A stretch of DNA of 17,377 nucleotides from Smittium culicis (lineage: Eukaryota; Kickxellomycota; Harpellomycetes; Harpellales; Legeriomycetaceae), in assembly GCA_001970855.1 (NCBI GenBank), contig LSSN01001231.1, forward strand, positions 1 through 17,377, in the 5' to 3' direction. The first letter of the stretch is position 1, and every line of letters starts with the position of its first letter. Shown here piece after piece: positions 1 through 7,968 of the stretch. Below the pieces are notes generated by a model. That model saw only the letters and a program-made list of their open reading frames with translations. It did no database searches and had not been told where the DNA came from. Both the position numbers and the translations under genes were made by a program.

Positions 1-1136
1 CTGGCGGGAGGTTTTTTCAAGCCTACGGTGCCCCTCAGGCGATTTATGGTGCCCGGTTTGGTTGTTGCAGCTTCATCATTGGTTGATACTTCTGTATCGT
101 TGATGATTTTTGGCTTATCAATCGGCTTTGTGCTGGATTGAGCTTCTGCAATCACTGGTTTAGAGTCATCAGTTCGGAGAGCGGCTGATACCGGTAGTGC
201 TTCAGCGTTGGAGCTGTTAAAGCTGAATTTTAGCTTCTGCATGTTCTCGCGTGCATTTTTTTTGATTTGGTTTTTCTTGATTTTATGGCACTCAGATTTC
301 CAGTGCCCGGCCTCCTTGCAGTAACTGCATGCCTCCTTACAGCCCTTGTAAAAGATGTTAATTTTACCATTTTCATGGTCAAGGAAGCTTGGGAGGTCGA
401 CCTTCATGTTATTTTTTTTAACAAGTACTTTGATCCCATATGGGAGGTACTGGTTGTTGTCGAATCGGCGCAAAGCGCTGATATCCTTGATTTCGCACCA
501 AGATCCGAGCTCTTTTAAGATTAACTTGGTCATTGGTTCGATTCCTACATCCCTGAAGTTTAGGACGTTTACTACAGTGATATCCTTCTCGATTTTCACT
601 GTCTGGTATAGGTCTATTGGCTTGTCGTTATAGATCAATTTAGTAGACATGAGATTGTTTGCGTCTTTTATACTATTAAAAATCATGTATGTGGTGCCGG
701 CGCGATGGTCGTCCTGTCTAATGTACGACACATCTTTAAGTGCAGTGAATATGACCTCAAGCGCATCAATGTGGTTCCCTTTGAATTGGGCCCATGAACA
801 GCCGACTTTCACGTCGGAGCCGCCAGTGCAGAACTTCTCAAGGCAGGTCATTTCACCTCCAAAAAGTATATACTTGATAAATATCATCTTATACATACTC
901 ATATCAGTCATATTTCCTCTTCTTCCCGTGTGGGTTTTTTTAGCTGAGCTTTTTTACATTTTTTAAAAGTTTAATTGTGATCTGGAATCATTGTTTACCC
1001 TATGTTGGTTATTAAATCTAGGATAATCAGCAGCATAACTGTTTTGTACCTCATTTGTGAGGCAATGTGGGTCATTCCGCTTCACAATGTCGCTAAATAA
1101 GGTTCTAGCACGTTTTACGGGCTTTCTAATGACCAT
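1..1136 (-). pseudogene. gag-like ORF1 of the left retroelement, interrupted, 3' end off-window
   Basis: The frame starts at the ATG at 1136-1134 (MVIRKPVKRAR...), the start also used by the right copy. It is broken by TAA at codon 58 (965-963) and codon 61 (956-954). The same frame resumes at codon 76 with an ATG at 911 and stays open for 303 codons to the window edge. The open part has an RNA-binding gag look: an N-terminal region rich in beta-strand-like segments, then a CX2CX4HX4C knuckle (CSYCKEAGHWKSEC, residues 195-208 counted from the ATG at 911, bases 329-288), then a Lys-rich stretch and a low-complexity Ser/Thr/Ala tail. Fungal LINE ORF1 proteins typically end in such knuckles and bind the element RNA. 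It could be a dead copy, or ORF1 could now start at 911. Confidence 0.75.
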
Positions 1137-1549
1137 AATTAATTAAATTGGTGTTTTTTTTTGTGCTTTTATTTATTTTTTGGTTTTTTTTGTGTAGGCT
1201 TTTTTTTATGTCGCAAATTAGTCGAAATAATCAAATTCGTTAAATTCGGCGATTTGCGTACTTTTTTTTTCTCGATTTGGCTAATTAAAACCGTGCACCA
1301 AACTTGGGCACTTAAAATTTAATTGCAATATTTAAACTTTGTCTACAGAGACCAAACTTGTACCAAAATGTAGCTCTTGGAAAGGTCAAAAAAGTTGTAT
1401 TAATAAGTTATTGTCCATGTTCGATGGTTATAGTCAATTTTATTTAGTAAGGGCGTAAAAAAAAGTGAGTAGTAGATAAGAAATAAAATTTTTATGGGTT
1501 CTCTATTCCTATTAGCTCACCCAAGAAAGAACTTTTTAAGATAGAGAGA
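1..1549 (-). mobile_element. LINE-like retrotransposon, 5' portion (left copy)
   Basis: This is the 5' end of a retroelement read on the minus strand and cut by the left edge. It has about 413 bp of 5' UTR (1137-1549) followed by a gag-like ORF. The UTR matches the UTR at 16846-17269 in opposite orientation, mostly base for base with a few short indels. Homology begins at a CT-rich stretch on each side, which I take as the element's 5' terminus. A CCHC zinc knuckle and the absence of any visible LTR or primer-binding site next to the ORF favour a non-LTR element over Ty1/copia or Ty3. The reverse transcriptase would lie off-window, so the class is inferred. Confidence 0.8.
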
Positions 1550-1997
1550 CGTCATATTCACTATACGTTGAGCTCCGATCTGATAGGAAAGATATAATAA
1601 CCTGTAAAAAAGCAGTGCTAATCGTTTTAATGCGAGGCGAGATCAATATTATTTTCTAAAATTAAGGTAATTGTGCTAGTGCTTTTAATAAAATGCAATA
1701 GTTAATACTCAAGCTGTATGAAAAAAAAATTTTATTTATTAAAAAGAATTGGGAGTGGCATTCTGTTTTTAATGTGGATAAATTAATTAGAATGAAAAAT
1801 AATTATTCGAGATGAACAGATACATATGAGCACGATTGGTACATGTGTACTGAGGCGAGTAGTTTCTGGTTTAATATAAAATTGGCGATTATTTTAAGAG
1901 AAAGGGATACTAGCAAAGTCTAAGTCATATAAAGTAGCAAGGTAAAGTAATTAAGCGATAAACTAAACTGCTAAAGCGCAAATGTAGTTATTGATAG
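1550..1997. other. intergenic, no gene seen
   Basis: This AT-rich stretch lies between the 5' terminus of the left retroelement and the 3' end of the Myb-repeat gene. It is presumably the 3' UTR and flank of that gene, which is transcribed leftwards. I see no ORF, tRNA or clear repeat. Confidence 0.5.
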
Positions 1998-3293
1998 TTA
2001 TTTTTTTTTCTTGTGCGCAGTGGATTTATATTTTTTTTTCTTTTGTGCAGTGGATAAGTATTTTCTGTATGCGTTTGATAGATCAGTGCGAGTTCTGTTT
2101 GGGAAATAGACAACAAAGTTTGACCATTTCCGGCCATACTTTTTTACGAGCGTATCTAAAAGATCAATTTCAGTAGCAGAAAATTTTATCCTCTTCAAGT
2201 CGGATCTGCCCGCGGCTTTACAGACCATCTGAACCCACCTAACTTGACATTGGATAGGGGTCCTCGACGAGATGAATTCTGAAATGTCGGTCCATGTAAT
2301 CCTTTTATTATTGCTATTTTTTTTTTCCAAAAGAGCCTGGATTTCTTCGTGCTTTGACTTTCTAAGTTGAGCAGTCATGGGGTAAAGTTTGGATAAGTAT
2401 TTGTAAGCTGATAAAAGATTGCGGTTATGCGATTCTATTAAACTGTAACTTTTGTCGACAAAGTCTTGGGAAACGACTTCAGGACTAGGGTGAACAAAAC
2501 TGGTAGCTTTTAGGTCTTTGCCAGCTATTTTCATAGCGTAATTCAAGAGCACTGTATCTTCTTTTGACCAATTAGCTTTCTTCAAGTTAGAGAGCCTGGC
2601 TTTTAAAAGTTTACCTTTATCGCTTAATTTCCTTTGACTTTTAACAATGTCAAGTAGGCCTATTGATTGCGGATTGTTAACAATTTTTGACCTGACACTT
2701 ATTTGGTTTCTTCCATTATCCATCAACCTACTTATTTCAGCATAATCATTTTCTTCAATCAAACTAAAGTCATTTTTGATGATGGAAATAAGCTTTTCCT
2801 CCTCTTCTTTGGACCATTTTCCTCTTACTAAACTCGTATCTGTTACCCTTTTGTAATAAGCTAAGCAGGATGTTGGTGATCTGTTTGTGCCTAGATACTC
2901 AGAAGCTTCCTTCCATTTTTTGCCGTTTTCAGAAACAAATTTGAAAAGTTTTTGGGTCTCACTTTCGCTCCAATCAGATCTAACTTTTCTGACTTTGACT
3001 AGCGAATTATTATTTACAAGTGAGGAATATTTTTTTGTTGATGAAGCATTTGAAGCATAAGAGGAATTTTTGCAGATGTTTTGGTTGAATTTCGAGTTTC
3101 GAGAAAGGGCGGAGAAAAAAACTTTCCTGTCTACTGTGCTAAGGTTCGAAGGAGTAGGTTTTGAATTTATTGTTGATTTTTCGTAAATCGAAGAGAATAA
3201 TGTCCGATTGCTTAGTGAGTAAATACTATTAATGACCGATAGTCTTTGTATAGGTTTGGCTATAATGCAATATTTGAATAAAGAGGAATTCAT
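1998..3293 (-). CDS. Myb/SANT-repeat protein with mitochondrial-like N-terminus
   Basis: This single-exon ORF of 431 aa is probably a DNA-binding protein. Myb-type helix-turn-helix repeats can be seen by their spaced aromatics. Repeat 1 is about 105-150 (W108, W127, Y146/Y147). Repeat 2 is about 157-205 (RGKWSKEEEEKL, W160) and is less regular. A split third region has NWSKED at 241-246 and a recognition-helix-like segment at 333-356 (W334, W353). A last repeat is about 368-412 (F371, W390, Y412). The first 37 residues have four basic and no acidic residues and are rich in Ser/Ile/Leu, as in mitochondrial presequences. The C-terminus is a duplicated Lys-rich tail caused by a 30-bp tandem repeat at the stop. 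The start is the first ATG of the frame. Fungal Myb-like families are large, so I give no orthologue; the targeting is inference. Confidence 0.85.
   Translation of the reverse strand: MNSSLFKYCIIAKPIQRLSVINSIYSLSNRTLFSSIYEKSTINSKPTPSNLSTVDRKVFFSALSRNSKFNQNICKNSSYASNASSTKKYSSLVNNNSLVKVRKVRSDWSESETQKLFKFVSENGKKWKEASEYLGTNRSPTSCLAYYKRVTDTSLVRGKWSKEEEEKLISIIKNDFSLIEENDYAEISRLMDNGRNQISVRSKIVNNPQSIGLLDIVKSQRKLSDKGKLLKARLSNLKKANWSKEDTVLLNYAMKIAGKDLKATSFVHPSPEVVSQDFVDKSYSLIESHNRNLLSAYKYLSKLYPMTAQLRKSKHEEIQALLEKKNSNNKRITWTDISEFISSRTPIQCQVRWVQMVCKAAGRSDLKRIKFSATEIDLLDTLVKKYGRKWSNFVVYFPNRTRTDLSNAYRKYLSTAQKKKKYKSTAHKKKK
2001..2060. repeat. 30-bp tandem duplication, 2 copies, at the Myb gene 3' end
   Basis: Units 2001-2030 and 2031-2060 are in phase and nearly identical: nine T, a variable pyrimidine/G stretch, then GCAGTGGAT. 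Thirty bp is ten codons, so the Myb protein ends in two related decapeptides, YLSTAQKKKK and YKSTAHKKKK. The T9 run in each unit is a likely site of replication slippage. Confidence 0.85.
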
Positions 3294-3588
3294 CTTGGGA
3301 CATATACAATTTGTATAGTTTATGAAGGTACAGTAAAACCTCTAAGATGGCAACAACTTTGAGACTGCAGTCTCCTCCTAAGAAGAGCAATTCTATACGA
3401 ACATTGGATCGAAAAAAAATATTGACTTGATGTTTGAAGAATACCCCATTTTTAAGAAAGTGATTTTTATAGGCTAATTAAATTTAATTTGCTAGTTTTG
3501 GTAAATTTTGATTTGTGGGTTGGCTATTTAAATAGCAAATAATCTGGCCAATTGTCAATTGCGCTATGAGAAGGCAATTCGCAGTTAA
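3294..3588. promoter_or_regulatory. upstream region of the Myb-repeat gene
   Basis: This is the 5' flank of the minus-strand Myb gene. It holds two CCAAT pentamers (3401-3405 as ATTGG; one near 3545), a perfect 14-bp palindrome GCTATTTAAATAGC at 3523-3536, and a possible pogo-type terminus at 3331 with a short degenerate ORF (see findings). I see no other gene. The promoter role is inferred from position only. Confidence 0.4.
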
Positions 3589-3776
3589 CCCTTTCACGGG
3601 CGGTAAACTATTTTTGACCTCGAAATATAGCCAATTGAGTTATATGATAACACTTTAATTACGAGGCCTTAAGAAATATTGGTTTATAGGAAAATAGCAG
3701 CAAATAATAAAATTAGTTTTAAATCATAAACGAATCAATAAATTAAAATTTTTAAAGATTGTTGGGCGGGATAGGG
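3589..3776. mobile_element. candidate piggyBac-type MITE, 188 bp
   Basis: TTAA at 3585-3588 is followed by CCCTTTCACGGGC, and the other end reads GGGCGGGATAGGG followed by TTAA at 3777-3780. The ends are imperfect inverted repeats, with 9 of the first 13 bases matching. The arrangement TTAA-CCC...GGG-TTAA is the hallmark of the piggyBac superfamily, which duplicates TTAA on insertion. The AT-rich interior has no ORF, as expected of a non-autonomous element. TTAA is common in AT-rich DNA, so this rests on the CCC/GGG ends. Confidence 0.5.
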
Positions 3777-3814
3777 TTAAGTTTGTAAAATGAATGTAAA
3801 ATGAGCCAAGATAT

Positions 3815-3958
3815 AATTTCAAAGATGGAAACTAAAACTCTCAACTTGCCGATTTAATATGTAATTTCAAAGATGGAAACTAAAACATTCAACTTGCCTA
3901 ATTTATATACAATTTCCAAGAAGGAAACTAAAACACTCAACTAGTCGAATAAATTTAC
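3815..3958. repeat. 48-bp tandem repeat, 3 copies
   Basis: Three consecutive units start at 3815, 3863 and 3911, each exactly 48 bp. The conserved core is AATTTC(A/C)AAGA(T/A)GGAAACTAAAAC followed by a CTCAACT-like element and a variable AT-rich tail. Copies 1 and 2 are closest and copy 3 has diverged more. A fourth unit begins with AATTTT at 3959 but decays at once. I see no coding potential. Confidence 0.85.
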
Positions 3959-5407
3959 AATTTTTTAAAATAAACATGCTAATTAAATTTTTTTATAGAA
4001 ATGTAGATTTTAGCTTTTGATTGTTAATTTAATGTTAATGTATTGCAAGCTATTTTTTAGAGTAAAATGGAGTAAAAATACCAGCTGCATACTCAAATGG
4101 GTTTTCTGCAATGATTTTCTTATTTATTTAAAATTTTAATTGTGCAATTTATACCTTTTGCCAAATTAAATTAAGCCTGGGACTATTTCATCATGATATT
4201 TCAGGGACTTTGCGGTTTTATAGAGTTGGGAATACGTGGAATTATAATTAGGGATTACTTTTTAAGTAGCTTAATTCAAGCCAAACATTATATTGTCAAC
4301 GTATTATTTATTTACTAAAGACTCTTTTGTAGGATTTGGACACTATGATCCTAATATCTTTTATTATTGCAGTCGATTAAATAGAGTTTAATGGATGTAC
4401 ACGCAATTATGCGTTAAATTTAGAAAAAATCACTATAGATAAATGTCAGTCAGGGAAGCATAATAAAGCTGAAGTTTATTAGTAGTCGTGTTGAGGCGCA
4501 GTAGTGATTATTATTCAAATGTTTGGCAGCCTTTAATAATAAATATAAATCAATGGGTTATTTTCATATTCAAGTAATTTTTTGGTTATGGTTAAATTTT
4601 ATTATTAGATCAGCAATATAAATGTCATGCTACTTTACAAATATTTTATTAGAGCTTTAAATAAGGAAAAAAAAGTCTCGACATAAGTTTTGATACTGAT
4701 TAGAAAATAAAATAAAAAAAAAACAAGAGCGAGAGTGAGAGGTGTATGGCAAATTCTTATTGGCGGTAATTAGGTAAGATCAATTTTTTAGATATTCAGA
4801 CGTTGAATGTGATAACCTTAAATTTAAGCAGATCAAATGCAATAAAGGCAGCTAATCGACAAAAAAACCGTCAGAATAAAATTGGCGTTTAGAAAAAACA
4901 GTTCGGCTACAACTTTATTTTTGATCTTTTATATTTATCATTGGAGACGAGAGTTAATAGCCAATTGAGGGGGGAGGGGATGTATGAAGATTATGGGTGG
5001 GTGTAATATAGCGGATGATTTATATTGATTGGGATCTAGTAGCAAGTACGATTTGTAATTGTGGATAGTATCGAATCCAAGAAAAATGAGGCATATTTCG
5101 GGGAAGGGGGGGGTCGGTATTGAACGAGACTTTATATAATTGTGGACTATGGTTTACTAAACAGTTTCAATGCGAGAAAGGTATGTGGAAGGACGATTTT
5201 TAATAGAAGTACACATATGTCCGCTAATTTTTTTTGTTTAGTTTTACTGGCCTGATTTATAAATAGAATGATCCATAAACAGTGACTTTTTCTAAAGCTG
5301 ATGGTTGAAGATGTGCAGAAGTTATAATGGCGCCAGTGTATGTAATAACAGATATTTGAAATGAGGTGCAGGAGATTTATTACTTTATGGGAGATTTAGA
5401 ATTAGAT
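3959..5407. other. gene-free AT-rich stretch
   Basis: I see no ORF of useful length and no tRNA- or snRNA-like motif. It is AT-rich with G exceeding C on the + strand from about 4740. G-runs occur at 4969-4979, 4995-5001 and around 5101-5114. Scattered single CCAAT pentamers occur at roughly background density. Confidence 0.5.
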
Positions 5408-5652
5408 AATGAAACGAGTTTAAACTTGAAGCAATGCCTGGGTGAATCTTTCGGTTGGTAGATTGATCCCATTTCCCTTTAGGTACGCAGCCGGTAGACC
5501 GGTAGAGGAATTTATTAGTATTAGAATATTAGTTTTTTTATGCCTTGCACTGAATTTCTATTTTTTTGTATTACTTTACCGCATATTTTCTATTATTGTT
5601 ATCGTACCAATAAAATTCTGAGATTAAAAAAAAAAAAATGAAACGAGTTTAA
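5408..5652 (+). mobile_element. short polyadenylated retro-insertion with 16-bp target-site duplication
   Basis: The 16-mer AATGAAACGAGTTTAA occurs at 5408-5423 and again, perfectly, at 5637-5652. Between them lie 213 bp (5424-5636) ending in an AATAAA-type signal (ACCAATAAAATTC near 5608) and a poly(A) run that merges with the second duplication. This is the signature of target-primed reverse transcription: either a SINE or a 5'-truncated LINE 3' end. The first bases read LKQCLGESFGW then stop in one frame, as a truncated LINE ORF2 tail might, but that is too short to assign. The perfect duplication suggests a fairly recent insertion. Confidence 0.75.
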
Positions 5653-7020
5653 TCAGCATTTATCACCCCTTGAATAAGAGTAAGAGGAATAGTGAGTGTA
5701 ATGATAGGGGTAATTATGAGTTTTAAGGGTGCTGAGATATTTCAAGGAATAAATAATTACAGTTGCGATGTTTTGCTGTTTAAACGAATTGGCGTTATTT
5801 TCATACCTTTTTTTTTTTAGTAAAAAGCAAATCTAGTTTTAGTAGACCCGGAATTTTGGGATAATTAATATTATAGGAAATTAAATTGAGAGGAGGAGAT
5901 AAGCGCACAAGCGAAATAAAAAAAAGAGGGGTTAAAGATCTTGTGTGACTTTATTAATAAATCTGGCTGGAATAGCTAAATGCGGATTCTGGTATGATTG
6001 TAATATCTTTAAGCGAATAGAAATCTTTTCTTGCGGTAGGGATAGTCGAATAAATGACCGTGCTTTGATTAAACAGGCAATTATATTATTTTAAGTTTTT
6101 AGGTAATTTGATCTATTTTATTGTTGATTAAACTTGAAACCGCGAATAGGCAGCAGAAGCAAAAATGCCAACGCGAAACCACTTGGCACAGGGGGTATGT
6201 TGAACTATAAGAGGCAGATACTCAAGCTCAGGCAGCGATAGTATTCTATTAAGCTTGGTAGAGTTTTGCTTCAAGTCAAGCCAGGTCGAGCATAGTAAAG
6301 TATAGCATAGTATAGTATAGCAAAGTCAGTGTTGTGCTCAAGAGATTGAAGAGAAGAGGGCGTTATGCTAAGGATTTAGACGACAAGATATTATAAGCGA
6401 AACCATTATATACAAGTTTCTGGAATGTGAGTGGAGCAAGGTTCAAGAAAGAAATCCACAATTGCAACTTTTTAAGCGATGTTTGTTAAGTGCTATCACC
6501 GCACAAGTATAAATAACAATAGCTAATAAATGTATGGTAGCAAATCTATTGAAATTAACGGAGCTTATAAAAAGGAAGGATTTTAGATAATGGGTAAAAG
6601 CAGGGTCGAAAAAAAAGAAAGAATTGAATGTGCCATTGTCACTGTATTGGAGAAGATTGCGAGGATTTGGGCCAAGTAGAATTAAAAAGTAATAAAAAAG
6701 TAAAAAAAAGGAGACTCCGTCAAGATTAGCATTGTTTTCTAATAGTCTAGCTAAAGCGGGGTCAAAGTTGAAGGGGATGGCCGTAAAGTTGAACTAGGGG
6801 AAAAATCAAGTTAAAGCAGGAAAATGGGGGAGAGAGAGCATATGTGTTTCAAGGAGAATTTATTGATATGTCTTTTTTTTTCTTTCTATTCGGCGCTTAT
6901 GCTTGTTTACAGGATAGACAATTAGCTAAAAGCATTCATCCAAAAACGAGAATATTGGTCTATATTTAAATGTGCCGGAAAGCGGACAGTTATCGATACT
7001 CTAGCATGATGCCAGTCAGT
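5653..7020. other. gene-free stretch with strong G-over-C skew
   Basis: I recognise no coding or RNA gene here. The + strand is clearly G-rich over C (for example 21 G against 6 C in 6781-6840). A degenerate 5-bp tandem repeat lies at 6289-6328. Given the skew, minus-strand transcription through this region is possible but unproven. Confidence 0.45.
6289..6328. repeat. degenerate pentanucleotide repeat (AGTAT/AGCAT), 8 units
   Basis: Eight consecutive 5-bp units all begin with AG: AGCAT, AGTAA, AGTAT, AGCAT, AGTAT, AGTAT, AGCAA, AGTCA. It looks like a decaying microsatellite; no function is suggested. Confidence 0.7.
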
Positions 7021-7140
7021 CATCATGGAATTCAGGGGGCGTGCAAGCGATGATTGGTCAGAAGGGCCCGGCTGTGCTGGTCGAGGCATTTATACGCTCC
7101 AAGCGTTTCGCGGAGTAACATCAAGCGCCTGGGCGAAAAA
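7021..7140. other. GC-rich island in AT-rich intergenic DNA
   Basis: I count 67 G+C of 120 bases (about 56%), while the surrounding intergenic DNA is mostly A+T. It contains a compact hairpin: CTCC 7097-7100, GCG 7103-7105, loop TTT, CGC 7109-7111, GGAG 7112-7115, with an AA bulge on one side. It also contains the first of the CCAAT boxes (7053-7057). It may be a structured RNA, a promoter-proximal element or a remnant of foreign sequence; I could not identify it. Confidence 0.4.
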
Positions 7141-7681
7141 AAGGCATTGAAGAAAAGTAGAATGAGCGTTGCAGCGTTGTTTTGACGACTTTTAATTAGT
7201 AGTGCTAATAGCGATTCCGATTCCGGCAAGTTACGCTTATTGGGCTATTCTTATTTCCTATTAGGCCTGGAAAAGTACAATTAATAATCTGCTGGGATTA
7301 AATGATTCATCGATTGGTAATCGCCAATAGACACTTATCAGAAACCCAATCTGGCACTTGTCATTGTAGTATTACCAGTTGGTTGGTTATAAATGCACAG
7401 ATAGGCAATTAGGTCCAATTCATAACCTGATCTAGGAAACCAGTATACGAATCATCAAAGAGTATAACTAAAAATATATCTGTCTAATCTGATCTGGGAT
7501 AAATAACGCAATAAAAAAAAGACCATTCAGCCAATAGAAATCAAATAGGTAGTAGTTAAGCGTATAGTAAATTTGAAATAAGAAGAAGTAGCGGAAATGT
7601 TGGGGAAGTGTGTGATTGGTGTCCATAAATGAAATACACTAACGCCTGTTTTAAATTTACAGGATCCAAATTGGGCCCAAT
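7053..7681. promoter_or_regulatory. cluster of ten CCAAT boxes upstream of the desaturase gene
   Basis: CCAAT on either strand is present at 7053, 7239, 7313, 7324, 7346, 7415, 7532, 7615, 7670 and 7677 (first base of each pentamer; 7053, 7239, 7313, 7615 and 7670 read ATTGG). Base composition predicts between one and two in this length. CCAAT is the site of the NF-Y/HAP complex, whose HAP5 subunit is encoded at 15426-16416. The cluster sits about 0.3-0.9 kb before a TATA-like box at 7969. Regulation of the desaturase is inferred from position. Confidence 0.55.
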
Positions 7682-7968
7682 AGCGCTAGCGTATTTCCGC
7701 CCAGCCAAATAATAAAAGCAAATATAATTGTAATTTAGGTTATAAAAAAACGGCATTTCTATCATACCAGAGATAATACGAAGTGTCGCTATAACATAGG
7801 CTCCTCCTCCTCCCCTTCCCTAATAATCCCTGAGCTTTAGGCGTCCTTGGCTGTTCTCCAAGCTTGTTTACTATTACTATTTTTGTTTTTTTTCTTCTTT
7901 TGCTGAATTCGCACAATCTATTTTTATTCTCAATTGATGCGCATACACCCTCAAAATAGAATGTGTCG

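Noticed and set aside
536..546. B-box-like GGTTCGATTCC, hinting at a tRNA
   Set aside because: It lies inside the gag-like frame of the left retroelement, with no A-box at the right distance and no cloverleaf.
267..966. Plus-strand ORFs of 83-105 codons
   Set aside because: They are antisense shadows of the minus-strand gag-like frame, which has the zinc knuckle.
4969..5001. G-runs that might form a G-quadruplex
   Set aside because: The middle loop would be about 15 nt long and the G-rich skew of the region makes such runs expected.
5241..5249. GTTTTACTG as the right end matching the pogo-like terminus at 3331
   Set aside because: Only nine bases match and it is not followed by TA, so it cannot be called a partner terminus.
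7036..7100. Seven-base-pair acceptor-like stem (GGGGCGT with ACGCTCC) in the GC island
   Set aside because: The span is only 65 nt and no T-arm or D-arm can be formed, so it is not a tRNA; the pairing may be chance.
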